Shown in pieces: positions 34,328 through 44,431 of a stretch of 64,000 nucleotides of DNA. Under the pieces are notes generated by a model, which made no database searches, was not told the DNA's origin, and saw only the letters and a list, made by a program, of their open reading frames with translations. A program made the translations under genes and the position numbers. Origin of the DNA: Enhydrobacter aerosaccus. Its GTDB lineage: Bacteria > Pseudomonadota > Alphaproteobacteria > Reyranellales > Reyranellaceae. Numbering within the stretch: the stretch's first letter is position 1; every line of letters begins with the position of its first letter. The stretch spans positions 223,123 to 287,122 of the forward strand of contig NZ_FUWJ01000005.1 of the NCBI RefSeq assembly GCF_900167455.1, read 5' to 3'.

Positions 34328-34966
34328 GTGGTGGACGACACCGCCGAGCACATCGCCTCATGGATCGCGGCGAACAAGGAAAGCATCACACACATTGTTT
34401 GCTCGGGCGTCTCCGGGCAGGCCGTCGCGTGGCCCGTCAGCTACAAGCTTGGGCTACCTGTATGCGTCGTTCGCAAGGAAGGCGAGCAGAGCCATGCCGG
34501 GTGCATCTCGGGCTATGGCGAACTTCAGGACTACGTGATCCTTGATGACTTGATCGCAACGGGGAACACCATTCGGTACATCACGGGGAAGATTGACGCC
34601 ACTTACAGGTCCGGAAAGCAGTATGACACCGAGCCCCGATGCCGCGCGGTCTTCCTGTACGCGGACCGCAGTCGTGGCAGCTTTGACCAAGGGAGATTTG
34701 GTGTCCCTGTGTTGGCCCACAACGTTGTGTGTGAGGGCGAACTCTACGGCTGGAACCGGGAGGATGACGACAACGCTGAAGCTCCCGCCAAAGAAGTGGA
34801 CGCGGCTACCGCTTCCCTGATGGATAAGGTCCGCCGTGAAATGGACGCCAAGCCCGTTCCCACGTTTGACCGCTACCTCGCTCCTCTGATCCCTCCCCCT
34901 ACCTTCGATCTTCCCAAGGGGTTCTTTGAACTGATCCCGGGAAGCGTGACGGAGGAAAAGCCGTGA
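34328..34966 (+). CDS. Phosphoribosyltransferase-fold protein (5' end uncertain)
   Basis: 212 residues from GTG 34328. YVILDDLIATGNTI is the PRPP-binding loop of type I phosphoribosyltransferases, and SHIVCSGVSGQAV-like sequence provides the earlier pyrophosphate loop. It may salvage nucleobases or modify a host nucleotide pool. Coding similarity to the family seems to start ~20 codons earlier (GLSQGVRPDFLRR), but that frame has no start codon. A TTG at 34275 behind AAAGGA lies in the -1 related frame and would join the gene if one G were added in the five-G run at 34300-34304. Confidence 0.75.
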   Translation: MVDDTAEHIASWIAANKESITHIVCSGVSGQAVAWPVSYKLGLPVCVVRKEGEQSHAGCISGYGELQDYVILDDLIATGNTIRYITGKIDATYRSGKQYDTEPRCRAVFLYADRSRGSFDQGRFGVPVLAHNVVCEGELYGWNREDDDNAEAPAKEVDAATASLMDKVRREMDAKPVPTFDRYLAPLIPPPTFDLPKGFFELIPGSVTEEKP

Positions 34967-35175
34967 CCACCTCGCCCCTCCTCACAACGGATACTGAGCT
35001 ATCCGGACTGTGGGCCACGCACCACGGGAAGCGCGCGTCGTCCACCACGGTCAAGGTCCCGGCGGATGCTCTCGAACATCTCCTCAAGGATCACCACACC
35101 CTGCTCACGGCCCTCCGCGACCGCAAGCTCCTAACCATCACCATCGGACCAGATATGGAGAGCCTTAAGCCATGA
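34963..35175 (+). CDS. Small early phage protein
   Basis: 70 residues from GTG 34963, overlapping the phosphoribosyltransferase stop (GTGA). Contains a VPADALEHLLKDHHTLLTAL helix. It overlaps the next gene by 4 nt. Unknown. Confidence 0.6.
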   Translation: MTTSPLLTTDTELSGLWATHHGKRASSTTVKVPADALEHLLKDHHTLLTALRDRKLLTITIGPDMESLKP

Positions 35176-35420
35176 CCGCCCCAGTAACCCAAACGACTAT
35201 CCCCGAGATTGTCCGGGCCTTCACCAAGCCGGGCCGTGTTCCGGTGATCCTCGCGGCGGCCTCTGGGCCGTCTCTCATCGGTGACATTCCCGCCGCCGAT
35301 TTCTCATCCGTCGAAAGCATCCGGGCGGTTGTCCGGCCGCTGCTCACCAGTCTCGGGCTTGGTGCGTCGTCCATCACCTTTACGGTGATCGATAGCCACC
35401 CGTGCATCATCACCCACTAG
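35172..35420 (+). CDS. Small early phage protein
   Basis: 82 residues, ATGA overlap with the gene before. A mixed alpha/beta composition with Ala/Ser/Ile-rich segments; no signal, no family recognised. Confidence 0.6.
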   Translation: MTAPVTQTTIPEIVRAFTKPGRVPVILAAASGPSLIGDIPAADFSSVESIRAVVRPLLTSLGLGASSITFTVIDSHPCIITH

Positions 35421-35437
35421 CACCCGGACATTCCACC

Positions 35438-35644
35438 ATGACCATCGCAACACCTATCAAGGTCGATACCTACGCTTTCACCTCGGCGGCCACCTCCGGC
35501 GATGCTTCCATCGTCTCCCGATACATCGAATGGGACCGCCGGAACCGCCTGCGGATAGCCCAGGAACAAGAGGCGATGTACTTCGGTTTCTCCCTCGGGG
35601 GTGAATACCTCGCGCCCCGATGTGTGCCTAAAGGCGGCTTTTGA
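35438..35644 (+). CDS. Small early phage protein
   Basis: 68 residues from ATG 35438, last gene of the early operon. It has a charged central helix (EWDRRNRLRIAQEQEAMYFGF). Unknown function. Confidence 0.55.
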   Translation: MTIATPIKVDTYAFTSAATSGDASIVSRYIEWDRRNRLRIAQEQEAMYFGFSLGGEYLAPRCVPKGGF

Positions 35645-35658
35645 CCGGATGACTTAGC

Positions 35659-35707
35659 GGGGAATGCCTCTGTCGCTCATTGATTGCGGGCGGTTTGGGC
35701 ATTCCCC
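35659..35707 (+). repeat. 10-bp inverted repeat downstream of early operon
   Basis: GGGGAATGCC (35659-35668) and its exact reverse complement (35698-35707) are separated by 29 nt. No T-run follows, so it could be an operator, a factor-dependent terminator or a recombination-site arm. Confidence 0.55.
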
Positions 35708-35760
35708 TACTGGTAGTTTAGGTATGCGTAATTAAATTTGGTAATAGATCACGGATTATC

Positions 35761-35788
35761 TTGCAGTGGTGGGGAGGGATTGTATACG
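35761..35788 (+). promoter_or_regulatory. Candidate promoter for regulator-integrase genes
   Basis: TTGCAG (35761-35766) and TATACG (35783-35788) with a 16-bp spacer, in the AT-rich 35.70-35.98 kb interval that precedes the regulator gene. The interval (339 nt, 35645-35983) otherwise holds no convincing gene. A 118-codon frame from 35761 overlaps the regulator gene and is rejected. Confidence 0.4.
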
Positions 35789-35983
35789 GTTGCAATGGGA
35801 ATGAAGACTTGGGGAAAACTAAAAAACTATCGGAGAGAACGGTGTTAAACATATTTCGCATTAATATCCTGGGGTTTCATCTTCACTGTGAATGGCTGTA
35901 CGGCTCGCTAGTGATCTCTAAGTTTCGTTATGATATTGGTTCGCTCCAGTTGGGTAGACTAGAGATAACTTGGGAGACAGATT

Positions 35984-36394
35984 ATGGCCGACAAGGACAA
36001 GCCCGATTTGAGGGCAGTGCCGAACGTTCCCCCGCAGATGAACCTACTGGTGCGCATGAGCCACGCTATTCAGCGGTTCCGGGAAGAGGACCCGAAAGCG
36101 AGTTTGGGCACGATTGAAGTCTTCCTCGCTATCGCTTCGTATCCCGGGGCGGTCCCTCAAAAGGACCTTGTGCGAGACTTCACAGAAACCCATCCGAACG
36201 GAACCCGCACGTTCATTTCAACAATGCTCGGGAAACTCGACGGTGATGCGGCTCGCGCGCTGCGGTGGGGCTCACCACTCGGTTTAGTGCAACTCTACGA
36301 TGATGCCGAAGACGCACGAGGGCATCTCGTCCGTCTAACCGCCAAGGGTCGCCGTGTCGCGATGGACATGGCCCAGCTCCTTGGTGGCAAGTAA
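35984..36394 (+). CDS. Winged-helix (MarR-like) regulator, candidate lysogeny control protein
   Basis: 136 residues. Residues ~35-130 show a winged-helix plan: LGTIEVFLAIASYPGAVPQKDLVRDF (helices), TRTFISTMLGKLD (recognition helix region), a wing with GLVQLYDDAEDARGHLVRLTAKGRR, and a C-terminal helix. It lies 20 nt before the integrase in the same operon behind an AT-rich control region. No lambda cI-like repressor is visible in the window, so this is the best candidate for immunity or for control of integration. GGGAG ribosome site. Confidence 0.7.
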   Translation: MADKDKPDLRAVPNVPPQMNLLVRMSHAIQRFREEDPKASLGTIEVFLAIASYPGAVPQKDLVRDFTETHPNGTRTFISTMLGKLDGDAARALRWGSPLGLVQLYDDAEDARGHLVRLTAKGRRVAMDMAQLLGGK

Positions 36395-36414
36395 AACGCG
36401 GGGAGACACACACC

Positions 36415-37530
36415 ATGGCTAAGCCTCGTCACTCCGGCTTTCAGGCTGACGTTACCTTAGACGGTAAACGCCTTCGCCCCTCAGGGTTCCGCACCGAGGC
36501 CGCCGCGAAGGCATGGGAATATCAAGCCAAGGCTAATCACCTTGTCGGCAAGCCGCTTCCTCCGATGCCATCCGAAGAGGAAAGCACGGAATGGGGACTG
36601 AAGGACTTGCTTGATTGGGCCTACACGGAGCACTGGGCGAAGATGCCTAGCGCGGACACGATGCTTAAGAACATGAAAATCCTTGTGGCTGATCTCGGGG
36701 CCAACTATCCGGCCGTCGAGCTGTTAGGAGCAGAGGGCTACAGGGCTTTGGAGGCTGCGTGTTTAGCCCGGGGGAACTCGGGTGGTACGATCAACCGCAA
36801 GGCGTCACTGGTAAGTAAGGCGCTCAAACTGGCTATCGAGCAGGGAAAGATACAGGGTGAGAACAAGCCTCAGTACGGACGGAAGCCCGAAGCTGAAGGC
36901 CGCGAATACATCCTCTCTCCTGAGATTGAAGCAAGGTGCGCTGAATGGTTAGGCCGGTTCTGCCCTGACACTGCCCGGGCCGGCTCCCCCGAAATGCTCG
37001 ACTGGTTTACGCTCTGCATCGATACGGGAATGCGTGTCTACTCTGAGACCTTGCACGTCTACCCCCATGTTGACGTTACGGGCCGCCAACTAGTCATTCG
37101 AGGACGCGTGTTGGAGTTGGCCCCTAACGTGTCGATATTCCGTGCTGATCGCAGAACCAAGACGACCAAGGGGCGGTTCATCTCCCTCACGGAGCGCTCA
37201 AAAGCTATCATAGAGAGGCGCAAGCGTTATGTCCCGGAAGACAAGACGCTATTCCACGGCACCCCTCTCAATAAGTATTACATCTACGATATCTGGCAAC
37301 GGATGAACCTCACGCTAAAGGTCAATCATCCCGACTTCGTACCCTACTCCCTTCGTCACACCTGCCTTACTCGCCTATTCATCGCTGGGAACACGATGCC
37401 GGAGGTGATGGACTGGGCGGGCCATACAACGCCCAAGCAGACGTGGCGCTACGCCCACCTCGCCGGCATCCTGAGTAACAACGTGGCGAGCAAGCTGGAC
37501 AAGTACCTGGAGGACAATAAGGGCCGGTAA
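36415..37530 (+). CDS. Tyrosine recombinase (phage integrase)
   Basis: 371 residues. Catalytic set: R207 (TGMR), a Lys in the beta-hairpin (KTTKGRFISL), R314 (YSLRHT, with Tyr311 where the first box II His is usual), H337 (GHTT) and Y346 (WRYAHL). An N-terminal DNA-arm-binding region (~1-60) and SAM-like domain precede the catalytic part. It lies 41 nt upstream of the tRNA-Leu at the right junction, so it catalyses integration and, with a directionality factor not identified here, excision. Confidence 0.93.
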   Translation: MAKPRHSGFQADVTLDGKRLRPSGFRTEAAAKAWEYQAKANHLVGKPLPPMPSEEESTEWGLKDLLDWAYTEHWAKMPSADTMLKNMKILVADLGANYPAVELLGAEGYRALEAACLARGNSGGTINRKASLVSKALKLAIEQGKIQGENKPQYGRKPEAEGREYILSPEIEARCAEWLGRFCPDTARAGSPEMLDWFTLCIDTGMRVYSETLHVYPHVDVTGRQLVIRGRVLELAPNVSIFRADRRTKTTKGRFISLTERSKAIIERRKRYVPEDKTLFHGTPLNKYYIYDIWQRMNLTLKVNHPDFVPYSLRHTCLTRLFIAGNTMPEVMDWAGHTTPKQTWRYAHLAGILSNNVASKLDKYLEDNKGR

Positions 37531-37571
37531 AACGGTGCCCGAGACGGTGCCCGAAAGGCACCAAACGCCTA

Positions 37572-37661
37572 GCCCCCGTGGCGGAAATGGTAGACGCATG
37601 AGGCTTAAAACCTCAGAGATTTCAACGATCTGTGCCGGTTCGAGTCCGGCCGGGGGCACCA
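37572..37661 (+). tRNA. tRNA-Leu (anticodon UAA), complete, at prophage right end
   Basis: Acceptor stem GCCCCCG/CGGGGGC, anticodon stem TGAGG/CCTCA with loop CTTAAAA (anticodon TAA), a long variable arm with stem AGAT/ATCT, T arm GCCGG/CCGGC, encoded CCA. All stems pair. Its 5' end borders phage DNA, so the gene is probably phage-borne or a phage/host hybrid. Confidence 0.9.
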
Positions 37662-37671
37662 CGGCAACGGT

Positions 37672-37729
37672 CCTTAAAATCCCTTGATCCGTAAGGATCG
37701 TGCCGGTTCGAGTCCGGCCGGGGGCACCA
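37672..37729 (+). repeat. attR: 3' half of a second tRNA-Leu, from anticodon loop to CCA
   Basis: CTTAAAA (37673-37679) matches the anticodon loop of the upstream tRNA-Leu. It is followed by a different anticodon-stem half (TCCCT), an intact variable arm (GATCC/GGATC) and a 30-nt exact copy (37700-37729) of the tRNA 3' end at 37632-37661. The 5' half is missing. This is best read as the host tRNA-Leu(UAA) cut at the anticodon loop by integration. Confidence 0.75.
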
Positions 37730-37861
37730 TCCTGCGGAGGGACATCCGCAGAGGTCGTGTCGGTTCCTGCTGGCAAGGAGTGCCCGCCAGACCTCGCAAC
37801 CCTCCACCGAGGTCCGCGTTTGTCTGCTAGCGCCGTCGCGACATCCGGCGAAGGAGCGAGC

Positions 37862-38587
37862 ATGAGCAAGAGTATCGTTTTAGGCCGCCGATCGTTGATC
37901 GGCGCGGCTGCCGTTTGCGGCCTGGTTCCCGGTCCTCTTGCTCTGGCCCCTCTCGCCATGGCCGACGAGCGCCCCCAGGGCAAGGGCACGAAGGCCGAGG
38001 CCGAAGCTCCGGTGACGCCGACCGAGGATCTGATGCGCGAGCATGGCGTGCTGCGCCGGATCCTGCTGATCTACGAAGCGGGCGCGCGACGGTTGGGACA
38101 GGGCGAAGACATGGAGTCGATCGTCTTCGTCCAGACCGCCGAGACGATGCGTGACTTCATTCACAACTACCATGAGAAGCTCGAAGAAGATCACCTTTTC
38201 CCGATCTTCAAGAAGGCCGGTCGGATGGTGCAGCTTGTCGATGTGCTGCTGACGCAGCACGCGGCGGGCCGCAAACTGACGGACCGCATCCTGCAACTCG
38301 CCCCGACGGCGCCGAACAACAGCGATCAACGCAAGGCGATGATCGAGGCGATGCAGGCATCGATCGTCCTGTACCGTCCGCATGCCGCCCGCGAAGACAC
38401 CGATCTGTTCCCCACCCTGCGTCACCTCGTGACGCCCAATCAGTTCGACGCCCTGGGTGAGACGTTCGAACAGGAAGAGAATGCCAAGTTCGGCGGTGAC
38501 GGTTTCGAAAAGGCGGCCAAGAAGATCGAGCAGATCGAGAAGAAGATCGGCATCAACGATCTGAGCCAGTACACGCCGAAGATCTGA
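37862..38587 (+). CDS. Tat-exported hemerythrin-like (HHE) protein
   Basis: 241 residues. The N-terminus has a twin-arginine motif (GRRSLIG) and hydrophobic stretch with an Ala-x-Ala-type end near residue 34. The HHE domain supplies His/Glu/Asp ligands in REHGVLRRI, HNYHEKLEEDHLFP, QHAAGRKL and RPHAAREDTDLFP, enough for a di-iron site. Likely a periplasmic oxygen- or NO-sensing or iron-handling protein. First gene on the chromosomal side; it faces the ABC operon tail to tail. Confidence 0.85.
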   Translation: MSKSIVLGRRSLIGAAAVCGLVPGPLALAPLAMADERPQGKGTKAEAEAPVTPTEDLMREHGVLRRILLIYEAGARRLGQGEDMESIVFVQTAETMRDFIHNYHEKLEEDHLFPIFKKAGRMVQLVDVLLTQHAAGRKLTDRILQLAPTAPNNSDQRKAMIEAMQASIVLYRPHAAREDTDLFPTLRHLVTPNQFDALGETFEQEENAKFGGDGFEKAAKKIEQIEKKIGINDLSQYTPKI

Positions 38588-38640
38588 ACCGCGGACGAGC
38601 TTCGCCCGACATCCATCCGATCGGTTTCAGCTCGACGTCC

Positions 38641-39611
38641 CTAACCGCGATAGTGGCAGGCGACCCAATGGCCTGGCTGGCTTTGTCGCAGCTCGGGATC
38701 GCGCTGCGAGCAGTCAGGCCGAGCGATCGGGCAACGCGTATGGAAGTGACAGCCCGAGGGCGGATGAATGGGATTGGGGACATCACCCTGCAGCATGATG
38801 CGCTTGCGCTTCACGGTCGGGTCGGGGATTGGCACCGCCGATAGCAGCGCCTCGGTATAGGGGTGCAGTGGCGTGTCGTAGAGGTCGCGTGACGGAGCGA
38901 TCTCCACTACGCGGCCGAGATACATCACGGCGACACGGTCGGAAATGTGCTCCACCACGCTGAGATCGTGCGCGATGAAGAGATAGGTGAGCCCGAATTT
39001 CTCCTGCAGGTCCTCCAGGAGATTGACCACTTGGGCCTGAATCGACACATCGAGCGCGGAGACTGGCTCGTCGCATATGACGAGCTTCGGCTCGACCGCG
39101 AGGGCGCGCGCGATACCGATGCGCTGTCTCTGTCCGCCGGAGAACTCATGCGGGAAACGGCGCATGTGGTCGGCTCGCAGACCAACCGTCTCCAGCAGCT
39201 CCACCACCCGCTCCTCGAGCTCGCGCCGCGACCGGGTGAGCTTATGGATCTGCAGGGCCTCGCCGATGATCGCTCCGACGGTCAGCCGCGGATTGAGCGA
39301 GGCAAACGGATCCTGGAAGATGATCTGCATATCGCGCCGCAGCGCCCGCAATGCATCGTGGCCGAGCCGGGTGACATCCTTGCCCTGGAACAGGACCTCG
39401 CCCGAGCTGGGCTCGATCAGCCGCAGGATGCAGCGGCCGGTCGTGGACTTGCCGCAACCCGATTCGCCGACCAGGCCGAGCGTCTCGCCCTTGCCGATAT
39501 CGAAACTGACACCGTCGACGGCATGCACCCGCTCGACTTCACGCGAAAAGACGCCCCCTTTGACGGCGAAGTGCTTGCGGAGCTTGTTGACCGAAAGGAG
39601 AGTATCCGCGC

Positions 39612-39615
<4 letters not shown>
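38641..39615 (-). CDS. Peptide/nickel-type ABC transporter ATPase (DppF/OppF-like)
   Basis: 324 residues from GTG 39615. Walker [11 protein letters not shown]-loop [11 protein letters not shown], signature SGGQRQR, Walker [14 protein letters not shown]-loop in IAHDLSVV. The C-terminal oligopeptide extension has HPYTEALL and the four-Cys pattern typical of this family. Its start overlaps the stop of the partner ATPase (GTGA). Last gene of a five-gene minus-strand operon. Confidence 0.92.
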
Positions 39616-40583
<968 letters not shown>

Positions 40584-40591
40584 CGCAAAAC

Positions 40592-41545
40592 CTACAGCAC
40601 GCGGCGGGGATCGAGCGCATCGCGCAGGCCGTCACCGATAAAATTGATGGAAAGGACGGCAAGAAAGATTGCGGCGCCCGGAAACATCGCCCAGTGCGGC
40701 GCAATGTCGAGATAGTCCTTGGCATCGAACAGGACGCGGCCCCAGGTCGGAACATCGGGTGGGAAGCCGAGCCCCAGGAACGACAGGGTGGATTCAGAAA
40801 TGATCGCGGCGGCAACATCGATCGTTCCGGCGACGATCACCGGTCCCAGCGCATTCGGCAGGATGTGGCGCACTACCTGGCGCATCTTGGAGGCCCCCAA
40901 GGCTCGGGCCGCCTCGACGAATTCCTTCTCCCGCAGCGACAGAATCTGGGCTCGCACCAGGCGTGCCACCGGCATCCAGCGCAGTCCCCCGATCACGATG
41001 ACGATCATGATGAAGATGCCGCCTTCGGGTCCGAACACGGCCTTGAGCGCATCGCGGAACAGATAGATGACCAGCAGGAGCAACGGCAGCTGAGGCAGCG
41101 ACAGGAACAGATCCGCGAGCCACATCAGGATCGCATCGACCGTGCCGCGCGACATGCCGGCAACGGCCCCTACCAGGACGCCGACCAGGGCCGCCACTAG
41201 CATGGCGCACAGCCCCACGGCCATCGAGATCCGTCCGCCGTAGAGCAATCGCGCCAACACATCCTGCCCGAGATCGTCGGTGCCGAAAGGATGGGCGAGC
41301 GTCGGCCCTTCGAGCTTGGCGGTGAAGTCGATCTCGTTGATGGGCACGCGCCACACGAGTGGCCCGAACGCGATCGCCACGATCATGACCAGGAGAATGA
41401 CGGCGCTGGCGACGGCGAGCTTGTGGCGACGGAAGCGCCGCCACGCCTCGAGACCCGGCGAGAAGCGCGGCGTCTTGGCCGGAGCGGCCGTTGCCGGTCT
41501 CGTCGGCAGTTCAGCGGAAAGCGATGCGGGGGTCGAGCCAGGCAT
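40592..41545 (-). CDS. Peptide-type ABC transporter permease (DppC/OppC-like)
   Basis: 317 residues from ATG 41545 (TTG 41560 is an alternative). Six or so transmembrane helices, an N-terminal cytoplasmic region with [29 protein letters not shown] (typical of DppC) and the EAA loop [12 protein letters not shown]. Overlaps the DppB-like gene by 35 nt. Confidence 0.92.
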   Translation of the reverse strand: MPGSTPASLSAELPTRPATAAPAKTPRFSPGLEAWRRFRRHKLAVASAVILLVMIVAIAFGPLVWRVPINEIDFTAKLEGPTLAHPFGTDDLGQDVLARLLYGGRISMAVGLCAMLVAALVGVLVGAVAGMSRGTVDAILMWLADLFLSLPQLPLLLLVIYLFRDALKAVFGPEGGIFIMIVIVIGGLRWMPVARLVRAQILSLREKEFVEAARALGASKMRQVVRHILPNALGPVIVAGTIDVAAAIISESTLSFLGLGFPPDVPTWGRVLFDAKDYLDIAPHWAMFPGAAIFLAVLSINFIGDGLRDALDPRRVL

Positions 41546-42473
41546 AAAGGACGTCGGCAATGAGGTTGAAGAGAACGACGAGGCAGGCGAAGACGAAGGT
41601 CACCCCCATCACCACGGGGGTATCGTTGGCCAGGATCGACGAAATCAGCAGCGATCCGATACCTGGAATTCGAAAGATCTGCTCGGTAACGATGGCGCCG
41701 CCGAACACGATCGGCATCTGTAGCGCCACCAAGGTCACGACCGGAATGAGCGCCGTGCGCACCACGTGCTTCACCACCACCTTGCCTTCGCCGATCCCCT
41801 TGGAGCGCGCCGTGGTGACATAGTCGAGCCGCACCACGTCGAGCACGGCCGACCGCACGAACCGCACCAGCGATGCGCCCTGAAACAGGCCAAGCACCGT
41901 GACCGGCATGATGGACTGCTTCACCTGCTCCCACAGCCACTGCAGGCCGGTGGCGTTGATATCATCGCGAAAGACGAAGGGCAGCCAATCCAGCTTGATG
42001 CTGAACACAAGGATCAACAGCAAGCCCGTGAAGAAGGTCGGCAGCGAGAAGCCGATGAACGCCAGCGTATTGGCGACCTGATCGAAAACCGAATAAGGGC
42101 GGGTTGCCGCCAGCACGCCGACCGGCAGCGCCACGACGATGGCGAGGAGTTGCGCGGCGCCGATGACAACCAGGGTCGTCGGCAACCGCTGCAGGATCAG
42201 CTTGTCCACGTTCATGCGGCTGACGAAGGAGAAGCCCCAGTCACCCTGCAACATGGCCATCAGCCAATGGACGTACCGCGTCCACACCGGATCATCGAGA
42301 CCGAACTTCGCCCGCAGCGCCGCCGCGACCTCGGGCGGGATCGCGGGGTTGGTCACCAGTTCGCCAAACGGGTCGCCCGGGGCCAGCGCCAAGACGCAGA
42401 ACAGCACCACGCTGATCCCGAGCAAGCTCGGGATCGCGATCAACAGACGACGAATCAGATACTGCCGGGACAT
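41511..42473 (-). CDS. Peptide-type ABC transporter permease (DppB/OppB-like)
   Basis: 320 residues, N-terminal RRLLIAIPSLLGISVVLF anchor, APGDPF motif, multiple transmembrane helices and EAA-type loop DYVTTARSKGIGE. Forms the channel with the DppC-like subunit. Confidence 0.92.
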   Translation of the reverse strand: MSRQYLIRRLLIAIPSLLGISVVLFCVLALAPGDPFGELVTNPAIPPEVAAALRAKFGLDDPVWTRYVHWLMAMLQGDWGFSFVSRMNVDKLILQRLPTTLVVIGAAQLLAIVVALPVGVLAATRPYSVFDQVANTLAFIGFSLPTFFTGLLLILVFSIKLDWLPFVFRDDINATGLQWLWEQVKQSIMPVTVLGLFQGASLVRFVRSAVLDVVRLDYVTTARSKGIGEGKVVVKHVVRTALIPVVTLVALQMPIVFGGAIVTEQIFRIPGIGSLLISSILANDTPVVMGVTFVFACLVVLFNLIADVLYAWLDPRIAFR

Positions 42474-42513
42474 GCCCTATTCCCGCGGCTACAGCCCACC
42501 ATGATCGGGTAGC

Positions 42514-44304
42514 TCAGGCTTCTTTGAACCAATTCTGCAGGTCCCACGTATTGTTGTCCCAGCCGCTGACGGAGGCTTGCAGCTTGTTCGCCCGGGCCAC
42601 CACGACCGGTCTCATCACGACTGGAATCACTACCTGATTGCTGACCACGAGATCGTTCGTCCTTATCAGGAGCGCCGCCCGCTTCACGGGATCCAGTTCG
42701 TTCTCTGATTCGCGATAGACCTTGTCGTACTCCTCGTTTTGCCAGCGCGTGATGTTGCGGCCTTGCCACTTATTGGCCTTGGTGGCCGCTTCCCAGGAGC
42801 AGAACTGGTTCATGAACAACCCTGGATCGGGCTGCCCCTGGGTCGTCGTGTACATCTGCAGATCGCAATAGAAATGCGGATAGGTATCGGGATTGGCAAC
42901 GTCGGAGGAGAAGAAGACGGACGCCGTGACAGCCTTGAGCTCGATATCGATGCCGGCCTTCTGGCAGGCCTGCTTGACGATGGCCTGCGTCTTCTGGCGC
43001 GGCTGATTGATGGACGTCTGAAATACAAACTTCAGCTTCTTGCCATCCTTTTCGCGAATGCCGTCGCCGCCCTTCTTCCAGCCGGCCTTCTCGAGCAGCT
43101 CAGCCGCCTTGTCGACGTTGAACTCATCCTTGATGTTGCTCGAGCGGAAGCGTTTGGGATTGTTCACGAAATTCGGCGTGGCCGGGCCCGTCCGTCCGTA
43201 GATGAACTTCTCGACCGAGCCCTTGTCCACGAGCAGGGCAAGCGCCTGGCGAACCGCCGGATCGGACAGGATCGGATGCTTCGTCTTGAGGCTGGCGCGC
43301 TCGCCATCGACCTCCGTCCAGGGATCGCACGAATTGAGCTGGATATGCTCGATATTGCCGCTCTCGGCGATCACCACCTTGCCCTTGCCGGTCTTCTCCA
43401 GCCGGCTCAGGACCTCATCCTCGACCTGGAGATTCCACGCGAAATCATACTCACCGGTCTGCAGAACGGCGCGGGCAGCGGAAACGGCATCGCCTCCGCC
43501 CTTCATCTCGATCGCGTCGAAATAGGGCCGGTTCGGCATGTGATAGTTGGGATTGATCTCGCCCGAGACCGTATCGCCCGGCTTGAAGTCCTTGAACTTG
43601 TAAGGACCGGTGCCGACGGGCTTGAGATTGGTCGGCGCCTCGCGGGACTTGGCGCCGATATAGGGTTCGAACAGATGCTTGGGAATGATCATTCCCTGAG
43701 CGCCTACGAACGCATTGGCCCAGAACGGCGTCGGCTTGTCGAACAACAGCTTGACCGTATAGTCGTCGACCTTCTCGACCTTGACGTCCTTGTACGAGCC
43801 GATCGTGACGGCGGCAGTTGCGGGATCGGTCGCGTACTGCCAGTTGAAGACGACGTCGTCGGCGGTGAATGGCTTACCGTCGTGCCAGGTCACGCCTTGC
43901 TTGAGCTTCCAGACGACCGATTTGCCATCCGCGGCCAAGCCACCGTTTTCCCGACTCGGGATTTCCGCCGCCAATACCGGCTGGAGATTGCCCTCCGGGT
44001 CCCACCCTGCCAGCGGCTCGTAGAAGATACGGCTGCCGTCCTGATCCTTCGTGCCAACGGCGAAATGCGGATTGAGAAGCGTCGGTCCCTGCCACCAGAG
44101 GATTTTCAATAGACCGCCGCCGCCGCGCTTGGTCGGCTTGTAGGTCGAAGCGCTTTGCGCCATCGCGACCCCGGAATAGGCCAGCAGCTGCGTGGCCATC
44201 GGCGCCGTCAGACCCACCGCCGCCATCCTGCGCAGGAAGACGCGGCGCGACAGCCCACCCGCCTTCACCTCGGCAAGCAAACGCCGCAGTTCACCTTCGT
44301 TCAT
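42514..44304 (-). CDS. Tat-exported substrate-binding protein (SBP_bac_5 family)
   Basis: 596 residues from ATG 44304 (GGGGTG upstream). A twin-arginine signal (SRRVFLRRM) is followed by a hydrophobic stretch ending in AMAQ. Family features include [31 protein letters not shown] and [14 protein letters not shown]. First gene of the operon, 40 nt before the DppB-like permease. The substrate (peptide, nickel complex, opine or other) cannot be set from sequence. Confidence 0.9.
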   Translation of the reverse strand: MNEGELRRLLAEVKAGGLSRRVFLRRMAAVGLTAPMATQLLAYSGVAMAQSASTYKPTKRGGGGLLKILWWQGPTLLNPHFAVGTKDQDGSRIFYEPLAGWDPEGNLQPVLAAEIPSRENGGLAADGKSVVWKLKQGVTWHDGKPFTADDVVFNWQYATDPATAAVTIGSYKDVKVEKVDDYTVKLLFDKPTPFWANAFVGAQGMIIPKHLFEPYIGAKSREAPTNLKPVGTGPYKFKDFKPGDTVSGEINPNYHMPNRPYFDAIEMKGGGDAVSAARAVLQTGEYDFAWNLQVEDEVLSRLEKTGKGKVVIAESGNIEHIQLNSCDPWTEVDGERASLKTKHPILSDPAVRQALALLVDKGSVEKFIYGRTGPATPNFVNNPKRFRSSNIKDEFNVDKAAELLEKAGWKKGGDGIREKDGKKLKFVFQTSINQPRQKTQAIVKQACQKAGIDIELKAVTASVFFSSDVANPDTYPHFYCDLQMYTTTQGQPDPGLFMNQFCSWEAATKANKWQGRNITRWQNEEYDKVYRESENELDPVKRAALLIRTNDLVVSNQVVIPVVMRPVVVARANKLQASVSGWDNNTWDLQNWFKEA

Positions 44305-44431
44305 TGAACACCCCATCCTTCAGCCTTCCCAGACCACGCTCTCGCTATCTTGCAAGATGCGTGCAATGCTCAATCTGAACCGTCCAAGCGGACATCGTCA
44401 ACGCCAGTCACATTCGATGGGGAGAAATTGC

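Larger units (their letters stand above)
1..37680 (+). mobile_element. Temperate T7-like podovirus prophage (right part; left end outside window)
   Basis: Gene content and order follow T7: ssDNA-binding protein, endonuclease I, primase-helicase, polymerase, exonuclease, portal, scaffold, capsid, tail tubular A and B, internal virion proteins, fibre, small terminase, lysis genes, large terminase. A tyrosine integrase ends 41 nt before a tRNA-Leu, and a repeated tRNA 3' half follows, so this is an integrated element. All genes but one methyltransferase point rightward. The virion genes are full length, so the prophage looks intact within the window. The right edge is placed at the anticodon-loop sequence near 37,673; the left edge and early genes are not visible. 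Confidence 0.95.

Noticed and set aside
35761..36117. 118-codon frame with TTG start before the regulator
   Set aside because: It overlaps the well-supported winged-helix gene in another frame and covers the AT-rich control region.
38583..38640. Terminator between hemerythrin-like and ABC genes
   Set aside because: An imperfect CTGAACCG/CGGTTTCAG pair exists, but with a mismatch, a long loop and no T-run in either direction.
44317..44431. Guanidine riboswitch upstream of the Gdx-like gene
   Set aside because: No paired hairpins with ACGR loops or other recognisable guanidine aptamer in the 115-nt leader.
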